Source: an uncultured Collinsella sp. (GTDB lineage: Bacteria > Actinomycetota > Coriobacteriia > Coriobacteriales > Coriobacteriaceae). From it: a stretch of 64,000 bases of DNA. Both the position numbers and the translations under genes were made by a program. Numbering within the stretch: position 1 is the stretch's first letter; each line of letters starts with the position of its first letter. Location of the stretch: contig CAUGNZ010000005.1 in assembly GCA_959601045.1 (NCBI GenBank), forward strand, positions 1-64,000, written 5' to 3'. The notes under the pieces were generated by a model. The model did no database searches. It saw only the letters and a list, made by a program, of their open reading frames with translations, and was not told the DNA's origin. Positions 8,117-15,998 of this stretch are shown here, piece after piece.

Positions 8117-11100
8117 CTAGGCCCGCGGTACGATCGGGCGGTTAACTTTGGCTAGCATATCAGAAGCGCACGAATCGAGCGCCCAACTCCGGAAAGCCGA
8201 GAACTCCATGCGCGAGCGCAAGCCCTCCAAATAGCGAATTGACCTGCTCAATTGCACACGGCCGGGGTTTTCGGCCATCGCGATGCGACGGGTGTCGTCA
8301 AACCCCGAAACGCGACAGAAACCAAGCTCTTCGAAGATTCCCAGGCCACTTTCCACCGAGCGCTCGTCGACCGGCGTGCGAGCATCGATGGCAAGGCACA
8401 TCTGCGCGATGTCGATATCGCTTGCGCAGAATGAATCATCCCCGGTCTTACCGCGGTTGGAGCGCCACATGGTCTGCAGCGCACGATAGAGTGTGACGAG
8501 TTCGTCGCGCTCGGGTGCGTAGCAGTCGAGCAGGCGCTCGTTGATGCGGGCGTCGCGCGACGAATAGAGCAGGTGGATCACGGCGGGCTGTCCGTCACGA
8601 CCGGCACGCCCGCTCATCTGGTTGAACTCAATGGCGCCAAACGGCATGTGGTACAGCACGACATGGCGGATATCGGGCAGATTGACACCCTCGCCAAAGG
8701 CAGAGGTCGAGACGATGCAGCTGAGGCTTCCGTCTCGGAATGCTTCCTCCACGCGGCGGCGATCGGAGCGCGCAAGCCCCGCGTTATAGAACGCGATATG
8801 GGTTGCGCAATCGGGCACACGCTTGCGCAACGTCTTGGCGAGCGCCACGGACTGGTCGCGCGAATTGACGTAAATGACGGTCTTCTCCCCCGTCGCCACG
8901 ATCGACACCAAACGGTTCTCGCGGCTCGCAAGGTCGCGGTCGTCCTCGAGCTGCAGGTTCTCGCGCACCGTCTCGTCGACCACCGTGCGAGTAATCGGCA
9001 GCATGCGGGCAAGCTCGGCCACGACCGGAGCCGTCGCGGTGGCCGTCGCAGCCATAACAACCGGGTCGCCCAGGGCTTTGAGGATATCGGGCATGTCGAG
9101 ATAGGCGCTGCGGTCGCCGCCCTTGGCAAGGCCGGCGTGGTGCGCCTCATCGATAACGACAAAGCCGATGCGGCCCGAACGCGCGAAGCGGTCACGGTGG
9201 ATAGATAGGAACTCGGGCGTCGTGAGCACGATACCGGTGCGGCCCGAAGCTAGGCCGGCGAACACATCATCGCGTGCGGCCTCCACGGTCTCGCCGGTCA
9301 GCACGCCAACGCCAATGCCAAGCGCTGCCATCGTCGACGAGAGGTGATAGGCCTGGTCGGCAACAAGCGCGCGCAGCGGATAGACAAAGATGCTCGCACG
9401 TCCGCGAAGGACAGCCTCGCGCGCAGCATGTACATGGAAGATGAGAGACTTGCCGCGGCCCGTTCCCATAACGGCCAAGACGCTCTGGTGGTCGGCCAAG
9501 GCATCGAGCGCCTCAACCTGCGCGCGGTGCGGCTGGTTCGATCCGATAAAGCTATGGATAAGCGAGCGCGTGAGCTCGGTATAGGAAAGCTGGGCGAGCG
9601 TCTCGCGCTTACGCGACTCCAGGCGCAGGCCGGAATCCGCCGGCTGCACGCCACGACGAAGCTCGCATGCCGGATCATCGACGCTGGGCAGCGTGGTATC
9701 GCGAACCAGAACATCCTTGATCATGAGCTTGGGCTTCACACGTCCCTGCCAATGCTCGGCCACGGCCTCGAACACCAAGTCGACGGCGCTATCGCAATTG
9801 ATAAGCTTATCGATCTGCGGCACGCGAAACATAATGGCCGGCACACTCGCGGCGCCATCGGTCGCCACAAAGCGCATGTGCTCACCGGTTTTGCCTACCA
9901 CGGCGCGATCGCACATTGTCACTCCCTCGGCAGCCAGTAGCGGGACCTTATTGCCCTGGCCAAACGGCTCAAGACGGGAGATCTGCTCGATGGTTTCAAT
10001 ATTCAGCTCGGAGAGGTCGACGGTGGCGGCAACCTCGTCGGTGTCCTCAAAGTCCTCGGCGGGAAGCTCGGACAGCACGGCGGAAAGGCGACGACGGAAC
10101 TCGTCGAGCTTGGACGCCTCGATGGTCACGCCCACCGCACCCGCATGCCCGCCGCGACGAATCAGCAGATCGGAGCAGCGCTCGACCGCGTCGAACAGGT
10201 TGACTTTGCCCACCGAGCGACCCGAACCGCGAGCGATACCGTCTTCGATCGAGAACAGCAGCGCCGGCACGTGATAACGGTTGGTCAGACGGCTCGCCAC
10301 GATACCCTTGACGCCCTCGTGCCAGCCCTCGCCACCCACGACGATTGCGCGACCGCCATCATAGGTCTCCTCGACCTTTGCCATGGCATCGCGTGTGAGC
10401 TCCGCCTCGATCTCGCGACGCTGACGGTTGATCTCCTCGAGCTCGGCCGCCAGCGCGCTTGCCTCGATAGGATCGCGGGCAAGCAGCAGGTCGAGCGCCA
10501 GCTTGGGATCGGCCATGCGGCCGGCGGCGTTTAAGCGGGGGATGAGCGAAAACGACAGGCCATCGGCCGTAATGCTAGAGAGGTCGGCCTTGGCGAGCGC
10601 TGCCAGCGCGATGTAGCCGGGACGAGCTGTCACGCGCATCTGCTGGATGCCCTCGGCGACCAGCGCGCGGTTCTCGGGCGTCAGCGGCATCATGTCGGAC
10701 ACGGTGCCAAGCGCCGCGACCTCGATCAGCGAACGCCAATACGACGGCTTGCCCAAACGCTCGCCCAGAACCTGCACCAGCTTGAGTGCCACGCCGGCAC
10801 CGGCAAGCTCGCGCGAGGGACCCTCGTCCTCGAGCTTAGGGTCGGTCAGGGGTACGCCCTGCGGCACCTGATCGGAGGGCTCGTGATGGTCCGTGACCAC
10901 CAAATCGATCCCCAGGCTCTCCAGATAGGAAACCTCTTCCTTGGCGGCAATGCCGTTATCGACGGTCACGATCAGCTGGGGGCGAGCGAGCTCGTTAACG
11001 CGGTCGAGCGCCGCTCGCGACAGGCCGTAGCCCTCGTCAAAGCGATGCGGAATAAACGGTGTGACATCGGCGCCAAACGTGCGCAGTGCCTCGGTCAACA

Positions 11101-11404
11101 GGCAGGTCGACGTAATACCGTCAACGTCAAAATCGCCAAAGACCGCGATGCGCTCGTGGTTGCGAATAGCACGCTCGACGCGGTCGGCAACGACCGACAT
11201 GCCCGGAATAACGAGCGGGTCCGCCCAGTCGCGATCGAGCGAAGGCGTCAAAAACAGCTGGCCTTCTTCGATGGATGTAATGCCGTGCGCAACCATAATG
11301 CGCGCCACCAGCCCGGGTATGCCCAGGCCAGCCGAAAGCTCCTTTTCGAGCTCGGGGTTTTGCTGAGCGACCGCCCAGCGATGCGTCGTCTTAAGCGATG
11401 ACAT
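8117..11404 (-). CDS. recJ: RecJ exonuclease fused to a RecQ-like SF2 helicase
   Basis: A fusion of about 1095 residues. The N-terminal ~580 residues form a complete single-strand-specific RecJ 5'-3' exonuclease, with DHH motifs (FGDFDVDGIT, VTVDNG, VTDHHEPS, SRLNAAGRM-like) and the DHHA1 signature GGHAGAVG. After a short linker comes an SF2 helicase with Walker A GTGRGKS, VIDEAHH, ATATAT and QMSGRAGRDGQ, resembling RecQ. The normal RecJ length is about 570-780, so the helicase is extra. An earlier GTG at 11449 is possible; the ATG at 11404 is preferred because GGGGGTGGG lies just upstream. It is followed closely by relA. Probable roles are recombination and repair of stalled forks. Confidence 0.93.
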   Translation of the reverse strand: MSSLKTTHRWAVAQQNPELEKELSAGLGIPGLVARIMVAHGITSIEEGQLFLTPSLDRDWADPLVIPGMSVVADRVERAIRNHERIAVFGDFDVDGITSTCLLTEALRTFGADVTPFIPHRFDEGYGLSRAALDRVNELARPQLIVTVDNGIAAKEEVSYLESLGIDLVVTDHHEPSDQVPQGVPLTDPKLEDEGPSRELAGAGVALKLVQVLGERLGKPSYWRSLIEVAALGTVSDMMPLTPENRALVAEGIQQMRVTARPGYIALAALAKADLSSITADGLSFSLIPRLNAAGRMADPKLALDLLLARDPIEASALAAELEEINRQRREIEAELTRDAMAKVEETYDGGRAIVVGGEGWHEGVKGIVASRLTNRYHVPALLFSIEDGIARGSGRSVGKVNLFDAVERCSDLLIRRGGHAGAVGVTIEASKLDEFRRRLSAVLSELPAEDFEDTDEVAATVDLSELNIETIEQISRLEPFGQGNKVPLLAAEGVTMCDRAVVGKTGEHMRFVATDGAASVPAIMFRVPQIDKLINCDSAVDLVFEAVAEHWQGRVKPKLMIKDVLVRDTTLPSVDDPACELRRGVQPADSGLRLESRKRETLAQLSYTELTRSLIHSFIGSNQPHRAQVEALDALADHQSVLAVMGTGRGKSLIFHVHAAREAVLRGRASIFVYPLRALVADQAYHLSSTMAALGIGVGVLTGETVEAARDDVFAGLASGRTGIVLTTPEFLSIHRDRFARSGRIGFVVIDEAHHAGLAKGGDRSAYLDMPDILKALGDPVVMAATATATAPVVAELARMLPITRTVVDETVRENLQLEDDRDLASRENRLVSIVATGEKTVIYVNSRDQSVALAKTLRKRVPDCATHIAFYNAGLARSDRRRVEEAFRDGSLSCIVSTSAFGEGVNLPDIRHVVLYHMPFGAIEFNQMSGRAGRDGQPAVIHLLYSSRDARINERLLDCYAPERDELVTLYRALQTMWRSNRGKTGDDSFCASDIDIAQMCLAIDARTPVDERSVESGLGIFEELGFCRVSGFDDTRRIAMAENPGRVQLSRSIRYLEGLRSRMEFSAFRSWALDSCASDMLAKVNRPIVPRA

Positions 11405-11512
11405 AGGCACCCACCCCCGATAGGGGCAGGTCGCCGCGATACCTCTCACGGTTCATAGCGATGAGTCCTCTGTGTATGCCCGCTTCGGCAGGCAGATCTG
11501 TTGAACGGATTT

Positions 11513-11518
11513 ATTATA
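11513..11518 (-). promoter_or_regulatory. Candidate -10 box for recJ-relA
   Basis: A perfect TATAAT lies on the minus strand about 110 nt upstream of recJ. No good -35 hexamer is seen at 16-18 nt, so this is a weak call. Confidence 0.3.
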
Positions 11519-11680
11519 CCGTGCAGTGCGGACGCAGAACCTCGCAGCACGCCGCGGTTTCGGTAAACGATACCGGTAATAGCCTCGAAATATTCGAGCG
11601 TTTCTGACGCACAGACGCATGCGAGCGTCTAGCATATCCATTCAAAACGGATTCACGAGCAAAGGGAGTCGCAAGCGCAT

Positions 11681-12679
11681 ATGAAGCAATGGATTGGACT
11701 GGGCAAGTTTCTCGCGGGGCACATGCAGATCATCGTTCCGATTTGCGTGGCGCTCGGCGTGCTCTTTCCCCAGCAGATCGGCGTTCTCAAGCCCATCGTT
11801 CCCGCCTTGTTTGCCTTTATGACATTTCAAGGCGCGCTGAGCAACACCTTTCACCAGGTGGCTGATGTGTTCCATCGTCCGCTGCACCTGGTCTTGGCGT
11901 TGCTCGTCTCGGCGGTGCTTATCCCTATCGCAGCCTATGCCATGGGGTCGTTATTCTTTGGCTCCAATCCCAACCTGGTCTGCGGCATCGTGCTCGAGTA
12001 CAGCGTACCCGTGGCAGTTACTGCCTTTATGTGGATCAGCATGTTCGGCGGCAACGGCCCGCTCGCGCTCACCATCATCCTGACGTCCTCGGTCATCTCA
12101 CCTGTGACGATTCCTCTTACGCTCAAGCTCCTGCTGAGCGCCACCGTCTCGATCGACGTGCCGAGCATGATGCAGAATATGGCCTTTATGATCGCCATAC
12201 CCGCCGTGCTCGGTATCGTCATGAACGAACTCACGCGCGGCTGGGGTCATGAGAAACTCTCCCCCGCGCTCTCGCCCGCCTGCAAGTTCATGATGATGGG
12301 CGTTATCGCCTCCAACTCCACCGCCATGAGCGAGTACGTGCTGCACATGAATATTGAGCGCTTGGAAGTCGCCCTCTTTATCCTGGTGTTCGCCATCAGC
12401 GGCTTTATCGTCGGCATTCTGGTCGCCCGGGCCCTGCATCTGCCGTATAGCGAGACGACCACCATGTGCTTTACCTGCGGCATGCGCAATATCTCTTCGG
12501 GCGCCGTCATCGCCACGCAGTACTTTCCGGGCGAAGTCGTGTTCCCCGTCATGTGCGGAACATTGTTTCAGCAGGTGCTGGCCTCGCTTATCGGGCATCT
12601 TTTTGAGCGTCTGACCGGCGAGGAGCGCGCCGCCCAGCGCAAGCGGGTCGAGGCCGGTCGCGACGCCATGACACGCTAG
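11681..12679 (+). CDS. Bile acid:sodium symporter (BASS) family transporter
   Basis: A 332-residue integral membrane protein with about nine to ten hydrophobic helices covering nearly the whole chain. It belongs to the BASS/SBF-like family of Na+-coupled organic-anion carriers: the TCGMRNISSGAV segment near residue 270 matches the conserved region of the second repeat, and FMTFQGAL matches the first. Bile acid, pantothenate or keto-acid transport have all been seen in this family, so the substrate is open. AAAGGGAG lies upstream of the ATG. It is monocistronic and divergent from recJ. Confidence 0.8.
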   Translation: MKQWIGLGKFLAGHMQIIVPICVALGVLFPQQIGVLKPIVPALFAFMTFQGALSNTFHQVADVFHRPLHLVLALLVSAVLIPIAAYAMGSLFFGSNPNLVCGIVLEYSVPVAVTAFMWISMFGGNGPLALTIILTSSVISPVTIPLTLKLLLSATVSIDVPSMMQNMAFMIAIPAVLGIVMNELTRGWGHEKLSPALSPACKFMMMGVIASNSTAMSEYVLHMNIERLEVALFILVFAISGFIVGILVARALHLPYSETTTMCFTCGMRNISSGAVIATQYFPGEVVFPVMCGTLFQQVLASLIGHLFERLTGEERAAQRKRVEAGRDAMTR

Positions 12680-12748
12680 CTTGACCGCGTTGTTCGCGCA
12701 CCGCCTTGTCACCCCAGCATCTTAGGATGAACGCGCGAGCTATGTGGA

Positions 12749-13426
12749 CTACGCCTCTAACGGCACGATCTTGGTGCCATGCAGCTCGAAGACGCCAAGC
12801 GCTGCCGCTACGGCGTCTCGGTTGGCCGTGGTAATGCCGCCGCCGGGAAGGATGGTCACACGGCCGGCCGCATACTCGACAAGACGCGACAGGTGCTCCA
12901 GGTTGTCCTCAATCGGCGTGCCGGCCGCACCACCGTGCGTCAGGATGCGCGCAACGCCGCACTCGACAAGCGTGTCGATGGCATCGAGCTGAGCCTCGGT
13001 CGCAAGCTGGTCAAATGCCATATGGAAGGTAATGTCGACAGGCTCGCGCTTGCACTCCTCGACTGCACATCCCGCAGCCATTACAAGAGCGCCGAGTGTG
13101 AGCTCGTCGAGAGCCCATCCGCCAGCACAAGGCTTGCAGCAGCCAAAGACCAGACCATCGACGCCGGCACTCACCGCAAGTCCCAGGTCCATCTCCATCA
13201 TGCGCAGCTCGTCTTGGTTGTAGCAAAAGTCGCCGCCGCGCGGACGAATCATGCACATCACGCGCGCATCGCGCTCGTGAGCGTAATTGACCGTAGCGCT
13301 GATAACGCCGGCGGAAGGCGTGGTACCGCCAACGGCAAGGTTGTCGCACAGCTCAATGCGACCCGCCCCGGCCTTGATGGCCGCCGGCACCCGCTCAAAG
13401 TTCTCGGCACAAAACTCATACAGCAT
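12749..13426 (-). CDS. cutC: CutC-family protein
   Basis: A 225-residue TIM-barrel protein of the CutC family, named for copper homeostasis although its reaction is still debated. Family signatures are RIELCDNLAVGGTTPS, MIRPRGGDFCYNQDEL, DGLVFGC, TFHMAFD and RILTHGG..AGTPIEDN. The start at 13426 (MLYEFCAENFE) is chosen because GGGAGG lies 7 nt upstream. It has no partner genes on the same strand and lies at the left border of the accessory region. Confidence 0.9.
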   Translation of the reverse strand: MLYEFCAENFERVPAAIKAGAGRIELCDNLAVGGTTPSAGVISATVNYAHERDARVMCMIRPRGGDFCYNQDELRMMEMDLGLAVSAGVDGLVFGCCKPCAGGWALDELTLGALVMAAGCAVEECKREPVDITFHMAFDQLATEAQLDAIDTLVECGVARILTHGGAAGTPIEDNLEHLSRLVEYAAGRVTILPGGGITTANRDAVAAALGVFELHGTKIVPLEA

Positions 13427-13567
13427 ATTTAGCCTCCCGGAAAGCACTTCCATTTCCACACGGCATTGTCGCACGTTACAAAGCAACCCGCACGATGGAG
13501 CAAAACCTTGACAAGGAGTCTCCCCAAGTGTCGGCACATAAGGAACGCCCCAAGTACCGACAAAAGA

Positions 13568-13633
13568 CGAGAGTGGATAATCTCCCACTTTGAGCCCGCA
13601 AACAGGCCAAAAACGGCAGATTATCCACTCTCG
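13568..13633. repeat. Palindromic repeat CGAGAGTGGATAATCT
   Basis: A perfect 16-bp inverted repeat: CGAGAGTGGATAATCT at 13568-13583 and its complement at 13618-13633, separated by 34 nt. It lies in the 270-nt gap between cutC and brnA, which otherwise holds only two CCCCAAGT-containing short repeats and no gene. It looks like a stand-alone intergenic element. Confidence 0.75.
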
Positions 13634-13697
13634 CTTTGGGATGGTCGTTTACATACGTCCATCGCAGTCGAAATTGTCAGCCCGGACCCGTCTCGAG

Positions 13698-13979
13698 CTA
13701 CGATTGGGGCGCGCCCGGAACGGGCACGTGACAAAGGGACTGTCCCTTTGTCACAAACGCAAGGTGCTTCTTCTGCACGCGGCACTCCGTCAGGTACATG
13801 TTGATGATGACCTGATAGGGGACGCCCGTGCGGGCAGCCTCCGCCTTGAAATAGTCGATGTTCTCGCCGTCGATGTTCATGGTGACGCGGCGGCGCACCT
13901 TCCCGATGTAGGGGTTCGGGATACTATCGGAGAAGTCGACCCCGGCGGGCATCTCCACAATCTCGTCCTTGCTATTCAT
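13698..13979 (-). CDS. brnA: BrnA-like antitoxin
   Basis: A 93-residue ribbon-helix-helix antitoxin of the BrnA type. The core, RRRVTMNIDGENIDYFK..AARTGVPYQVIINMYL, has the strand-helix-helix pattern of DNA-binding RHH antitoxins. Such antitoxins neutralise the BrnT RNase and repress the operon. The gene overlaps the end of brnT by 8 nt, in the usual toxin-first order. The last ~20 residues (from VTKGQSLCH on) are encoded by a 27-bp palindrome (13728-13754) and following non-family DNA, so the native C-terminus seems to have been replaced. Confidence 0.8.
   Translation of the reverse strand: MNSKDEIVEMPAGVDFSDSIPNPYIGKVRRRVTMNIDGENIDYFKAEAARTGVPYQVIINMYLTECRVQKKHLAFVTKGQSLCHVPVPGAPQS
13728..13754. 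repeat. Perfect 27-bp palindrome inside brnA
   Basis: GTGACAAAGGGAC and its exact complement with a single central base. It lies within the 3' end of brnA and forms a GGGAC-core palindrome similar in kind to the one at 53897-53933. Confidence 0.85.
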
Positions 13980-14277
13980 TTCGATACCTCCAATACTCCC
14001 GTTCCTCTGTCCTCGTCGATTTTCTCGCCGAGATTATCCTGATGGTCGAGCCGCCACGCCTCTCGCAGTGGCAGACCGTCAGCACCCGCGATTCCAAGTC
14101 CATCCCTATCAGGAAGAACCTCTCCTCGTAGTCCGAGTGCTTGCCGTTCGGCACGACGCGGGCATATGGGTCGGAGAACGCGTCGGCTGCCGCCTCGAAG
14201 CTCACACCGTGCTTCTCGGCGTTGATGGCAGCCTTGCACTCATCCCACTCGAAGTCTATGTACCCGTTCTCAATCAT
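13972..14277 (-). CDS. brnT: BrnT-like toxin (ribonuclease)
   Basis: A 101-residue protein of the BrnT family, type II toxins with a RelE-like RNase fold. Family features visible are FEWDECKAAINAEKHGVSFE at the N-terminus, AFSDPYAR, EERFFLIG and the C-terminal IRIISARKSTRTEE, which includes the conserved Arg/Ser/Arg residues. It is the first gene of a brnT-brnA pair on the minus strand. The pair is intact apart from the altered antitoxin tail. It probably serves as a stress-response or element-maintenance module. Confidence 0.88.
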   Translation of the reverse strand: MIENGYIDFEWDECKAAINAEKHGVSFEAAADAFSDPYARVVPNGKHSDYEERFFLIGMDLESRVLTVCHCERRGGSTIRIISARKSTRTEEREYWRYRNE

Positions 14278-14385
14278 ATTGATATTAGAAATACACGATG
14301 CATATATGTGAAGCTCTACTCCCTAGGCGATGGAAGGGCTGAGTACCGCGCGACCAGACAGACCGGACTCCCTATACGACAACTG

Positions 14386-14414
14386 TTGACATCATATACT
14401 ATGTGTCATATAGT
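14386..14414 (+). promoter_or_regulatory. Promoter of the padR operon with overlapping dyads
   Basis: TTGACA at 14386-14391, a 17-nt spacer, and TATAGT at 14409-14414 form a near-consensus sigma-70-type promoter. The spacer and downstream DNA are AT-rich and contain dyads (TATACTATG/CATATAGTA, and AGTATACT at 14427-14434), a likely site for self-repression by PadR. Confidence 0.8.
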
Positions 14415-14451
14415 AGGTGTAACACAGTATACTACGAAAGGAGGTGTGCGG

Positions 14452-14772
14452 ATGGAGGCACAGATGAAGCGCGGCTTCCTAGAGGCCTGCGTGCTCGCGG
14501 CCGTCTCCGGCAAGGAATCCTACGGCTATCAGATCGTGAAGGACGTGCCCGTGAGCATGGGGCTCACGGAGTCCACGCTCTATCCGTTGCTCAAGCGCCT
14601 GGAGAAGGCGGGGTGCATCACGGCGCGCTCCGCCGAGCACAACGGGCGGCTGCGAAAGTACTACCGCATCACGGACGCCGGGCATGAGCGTATCGCCGAG
14701 TTCCTCGCCGAATGGCCATCCGTGCAGGAGATCTACCGTTACGTGAAGGGAGCGCACCATGAGGCGCGATGA
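14452..14772 (+). CDS. PadR-family transcriptional regulator
   Basis: A 106-residue winged-helix repressor of the PadR family. The motifs SYGYQIVKDV, STLYPLLKRLEKAG and RKYYRITDAGHERI are characteristic of the DNA-binding domain; the short C-terminus is that of subfamily 2, which dimerises through one helix. The start at 14452 follows AAAGGAGGTG. It overlaps the DUF1700 gene by 14 nt, the usual PadR-DUF1700 arrangement, and probably represses its own promoter just upstream. Confidence 0.92.
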   Translation: MEAQMKRGFLEACVLAAVSGKESYGYQIVKDVPVSMGLTESTLYPLLKRLEKAGCITARSAEHNGRLRKYYRITDAGHERIAEFLAEWPSVQEIYRYVKGAHHEAR

Positions 14773-15394
14773 GTTCTTGAACCGGCTGGGCGAGCTTCTG
14801 GCCTGCCTGCCGGCAGATCAGGTAAAGGAAACGCAGGAGTTCTACGCGGAGGCCATCGCCGACCGTATGGAGGACGGCATGACGGAGGCCGAGGCCGTGG
14901 CCGCCATGGGCACGCCCGGTGAGGTCGCCGAGGCAACGCTCGACGAACTGCCCGCCGTGCCGCGCGCAATTGCGAGGACCAAGCGCAAGAGCACGGCGCT
15001 TCTATGGGCGCTCGCCATCGTGGGCTCTCCGGTATGGATTCCGCTGCTGCTCGCGTTCGTCGCCGTTGCCGCTGCAGTCTACATCTGCATTTGGGTTCTT
15101 GCGCTCTGCGTGTGGATCGTGGCCGCGGCATTCGGGGGCGCGGGCGTGGTGTTGGTGCTCCTGTTCGCCGTGGACGGCATCATTATCGGGCATGTTCCGT
15201 ACGTTTTAACCTCGATGGGAATGGGATTCGCTTCCATCGGCGTGGCGCTCCTCGTGGGAGCCGGCGCCTGGACGGCGTCCAAGCAGATCGCGCGCCTCTC
15301 TGCCCTTTGGGCGAAGAAAGCCGTTTCGCCCTTCTGGAAAGATCGAGGCAATAAGAGCCGCAGGGGCGCTGAAGCGGCGCCGCTCACGGCATAG
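14759..15394 (+). CDS. DUF1700 membrane protein
   Basis: A 211-residue DUF1700 protein. The N-terminal ~65 residues are a soluble helical domain (MRRDEFLNRLGELL...YAEAIADRMEDGMTEAEAVAAMGTP), followed by about three hydrophobic segments (residues ~80-175) and a basic tail. Genes of this family sit between PadR regulators and DUF4097 proteins and are thought to act in envelope-stress signalling, though the mechanism is unknown. It is translationally coupled to padR. Confidence 0.88.
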   Translation: MRRDEFLNRLGELLACLPADQVKETQEFYAEAIADRMEDGMTEAEAVAAMGTPGEVAEATLDELPAVPRAIARTKRKSTALLWALAIVGSPVWIPLLLAFVAVAAAVYICIWVLALCVWIVAAAFGGAGVVLVLLFAVDGIIIGHVPYVLTSMGMGFASIGVALLVGAGAWTASKQIARLSALWAKKAVSPFWKDRGNKSRRGAEAAPLTA

Positions 15395-15408
15395 GAAGGA
15401 GTTCAAAC

Positions 15409-15672
15409 ATGTCCAGCGTAAAAAAGATTTACCTTGCCGTAGCGGGTGGGCTTGTTGCCACGGGGCTCGTCCTGGCTGCTATCGGATTTGTAGCCTCCGG
15501 CTTTAACCTCGCTGTGTTCAACACACAGATCGACATGCGCGATGACACCATCATTCTGGGTGGTGTTGAAATAGACGACCCGACAGGGCTTCCACTCATC
15601 GAGCAGCTTGCCGAGGTCGGCGAGGTCCATATTGGCTCTGCAACGGCTGGTTCGTCTTCTCCTCACAAATGA
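15409..15672 (+). pseudogene. Truncated DUF4097-like membrane protein
   Basis: An 87-residue product with one N-terminal membrane helix (residues 7-30) and a short extracellular piece. In intact PadR-DUF1700 operons the third gene is normally a DUF4097 protein of 250-350 residues; compare the full-length example at 59361-60260. Here the frame ends after IGSATAG, exactly where a reversed parB remnant begins, so the 3' part was probably lost by insertion or deletion. GGAAGGAG precedes the ATG, so a short product may still be made. Confidence 0.6.
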
Positions 15673-15830
15673 TCGAGCCCGTAGCAGCCGTCCCCCCTTC
15701 GGGCGCACCACGACGGGCGTGAGCACGCCGCGCTCGGAGCCTTTTTGCGAGACCTTCCGTCACGCTCTTCCTGCGTGGTGAACCGGTCATCGACCGACGG
15801 GAGGCTGATGGGAATCCCTCGACTTCGGGC
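15663..15830 (-). pseudogene. Remnant of a plasmid/ICE-type parB
   Basis: On the minus strand one frame reads SLPSVDDRFTTQEERD, like the N-terminal signature (xSxDDLFTTQEERD) of ParB proteins from integrative elements of Gram-positives. A neighbouring frame then reads SERGVLTPVVVRPKGG, like the ParB nuclease-domain segment GVLxPxxVRP. The pieces are in the right order but out of frame and closer than normal, so the gene has suffered an internal deletion and is dead. It abuts the truncated DUF4097 gene. Confidence 0.6.
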
Positions 15831-15880
15831 CAATCCCGAAAGGCCGAGGAGATGTCGAGCATGACCTCATGACGGGGATG

Positions 15881-15902
15881 GGCCCGGCGGCAATGCCGGG
15901 CC
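15881..15902 (-). terminator. Hairpin downstream of the MFS gene
   Basis: GGCCCGGC/GCCGGGCC with a 6-base loop lies about 100 nt past the MFS stop on the minus strand. There is no T-run. A transcription end is plausible but not certain. Confidence 0.4.
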
Positions 15903-15998
15903 GCCCTTGGCAGCCGAGGCTCCCCACCCCGGCCCCGGGCAAGGGGCCGTCCCTTGCATCCCCATCCCGGTTGCGAAAGGGCCGATAAGTGGCCGCGC

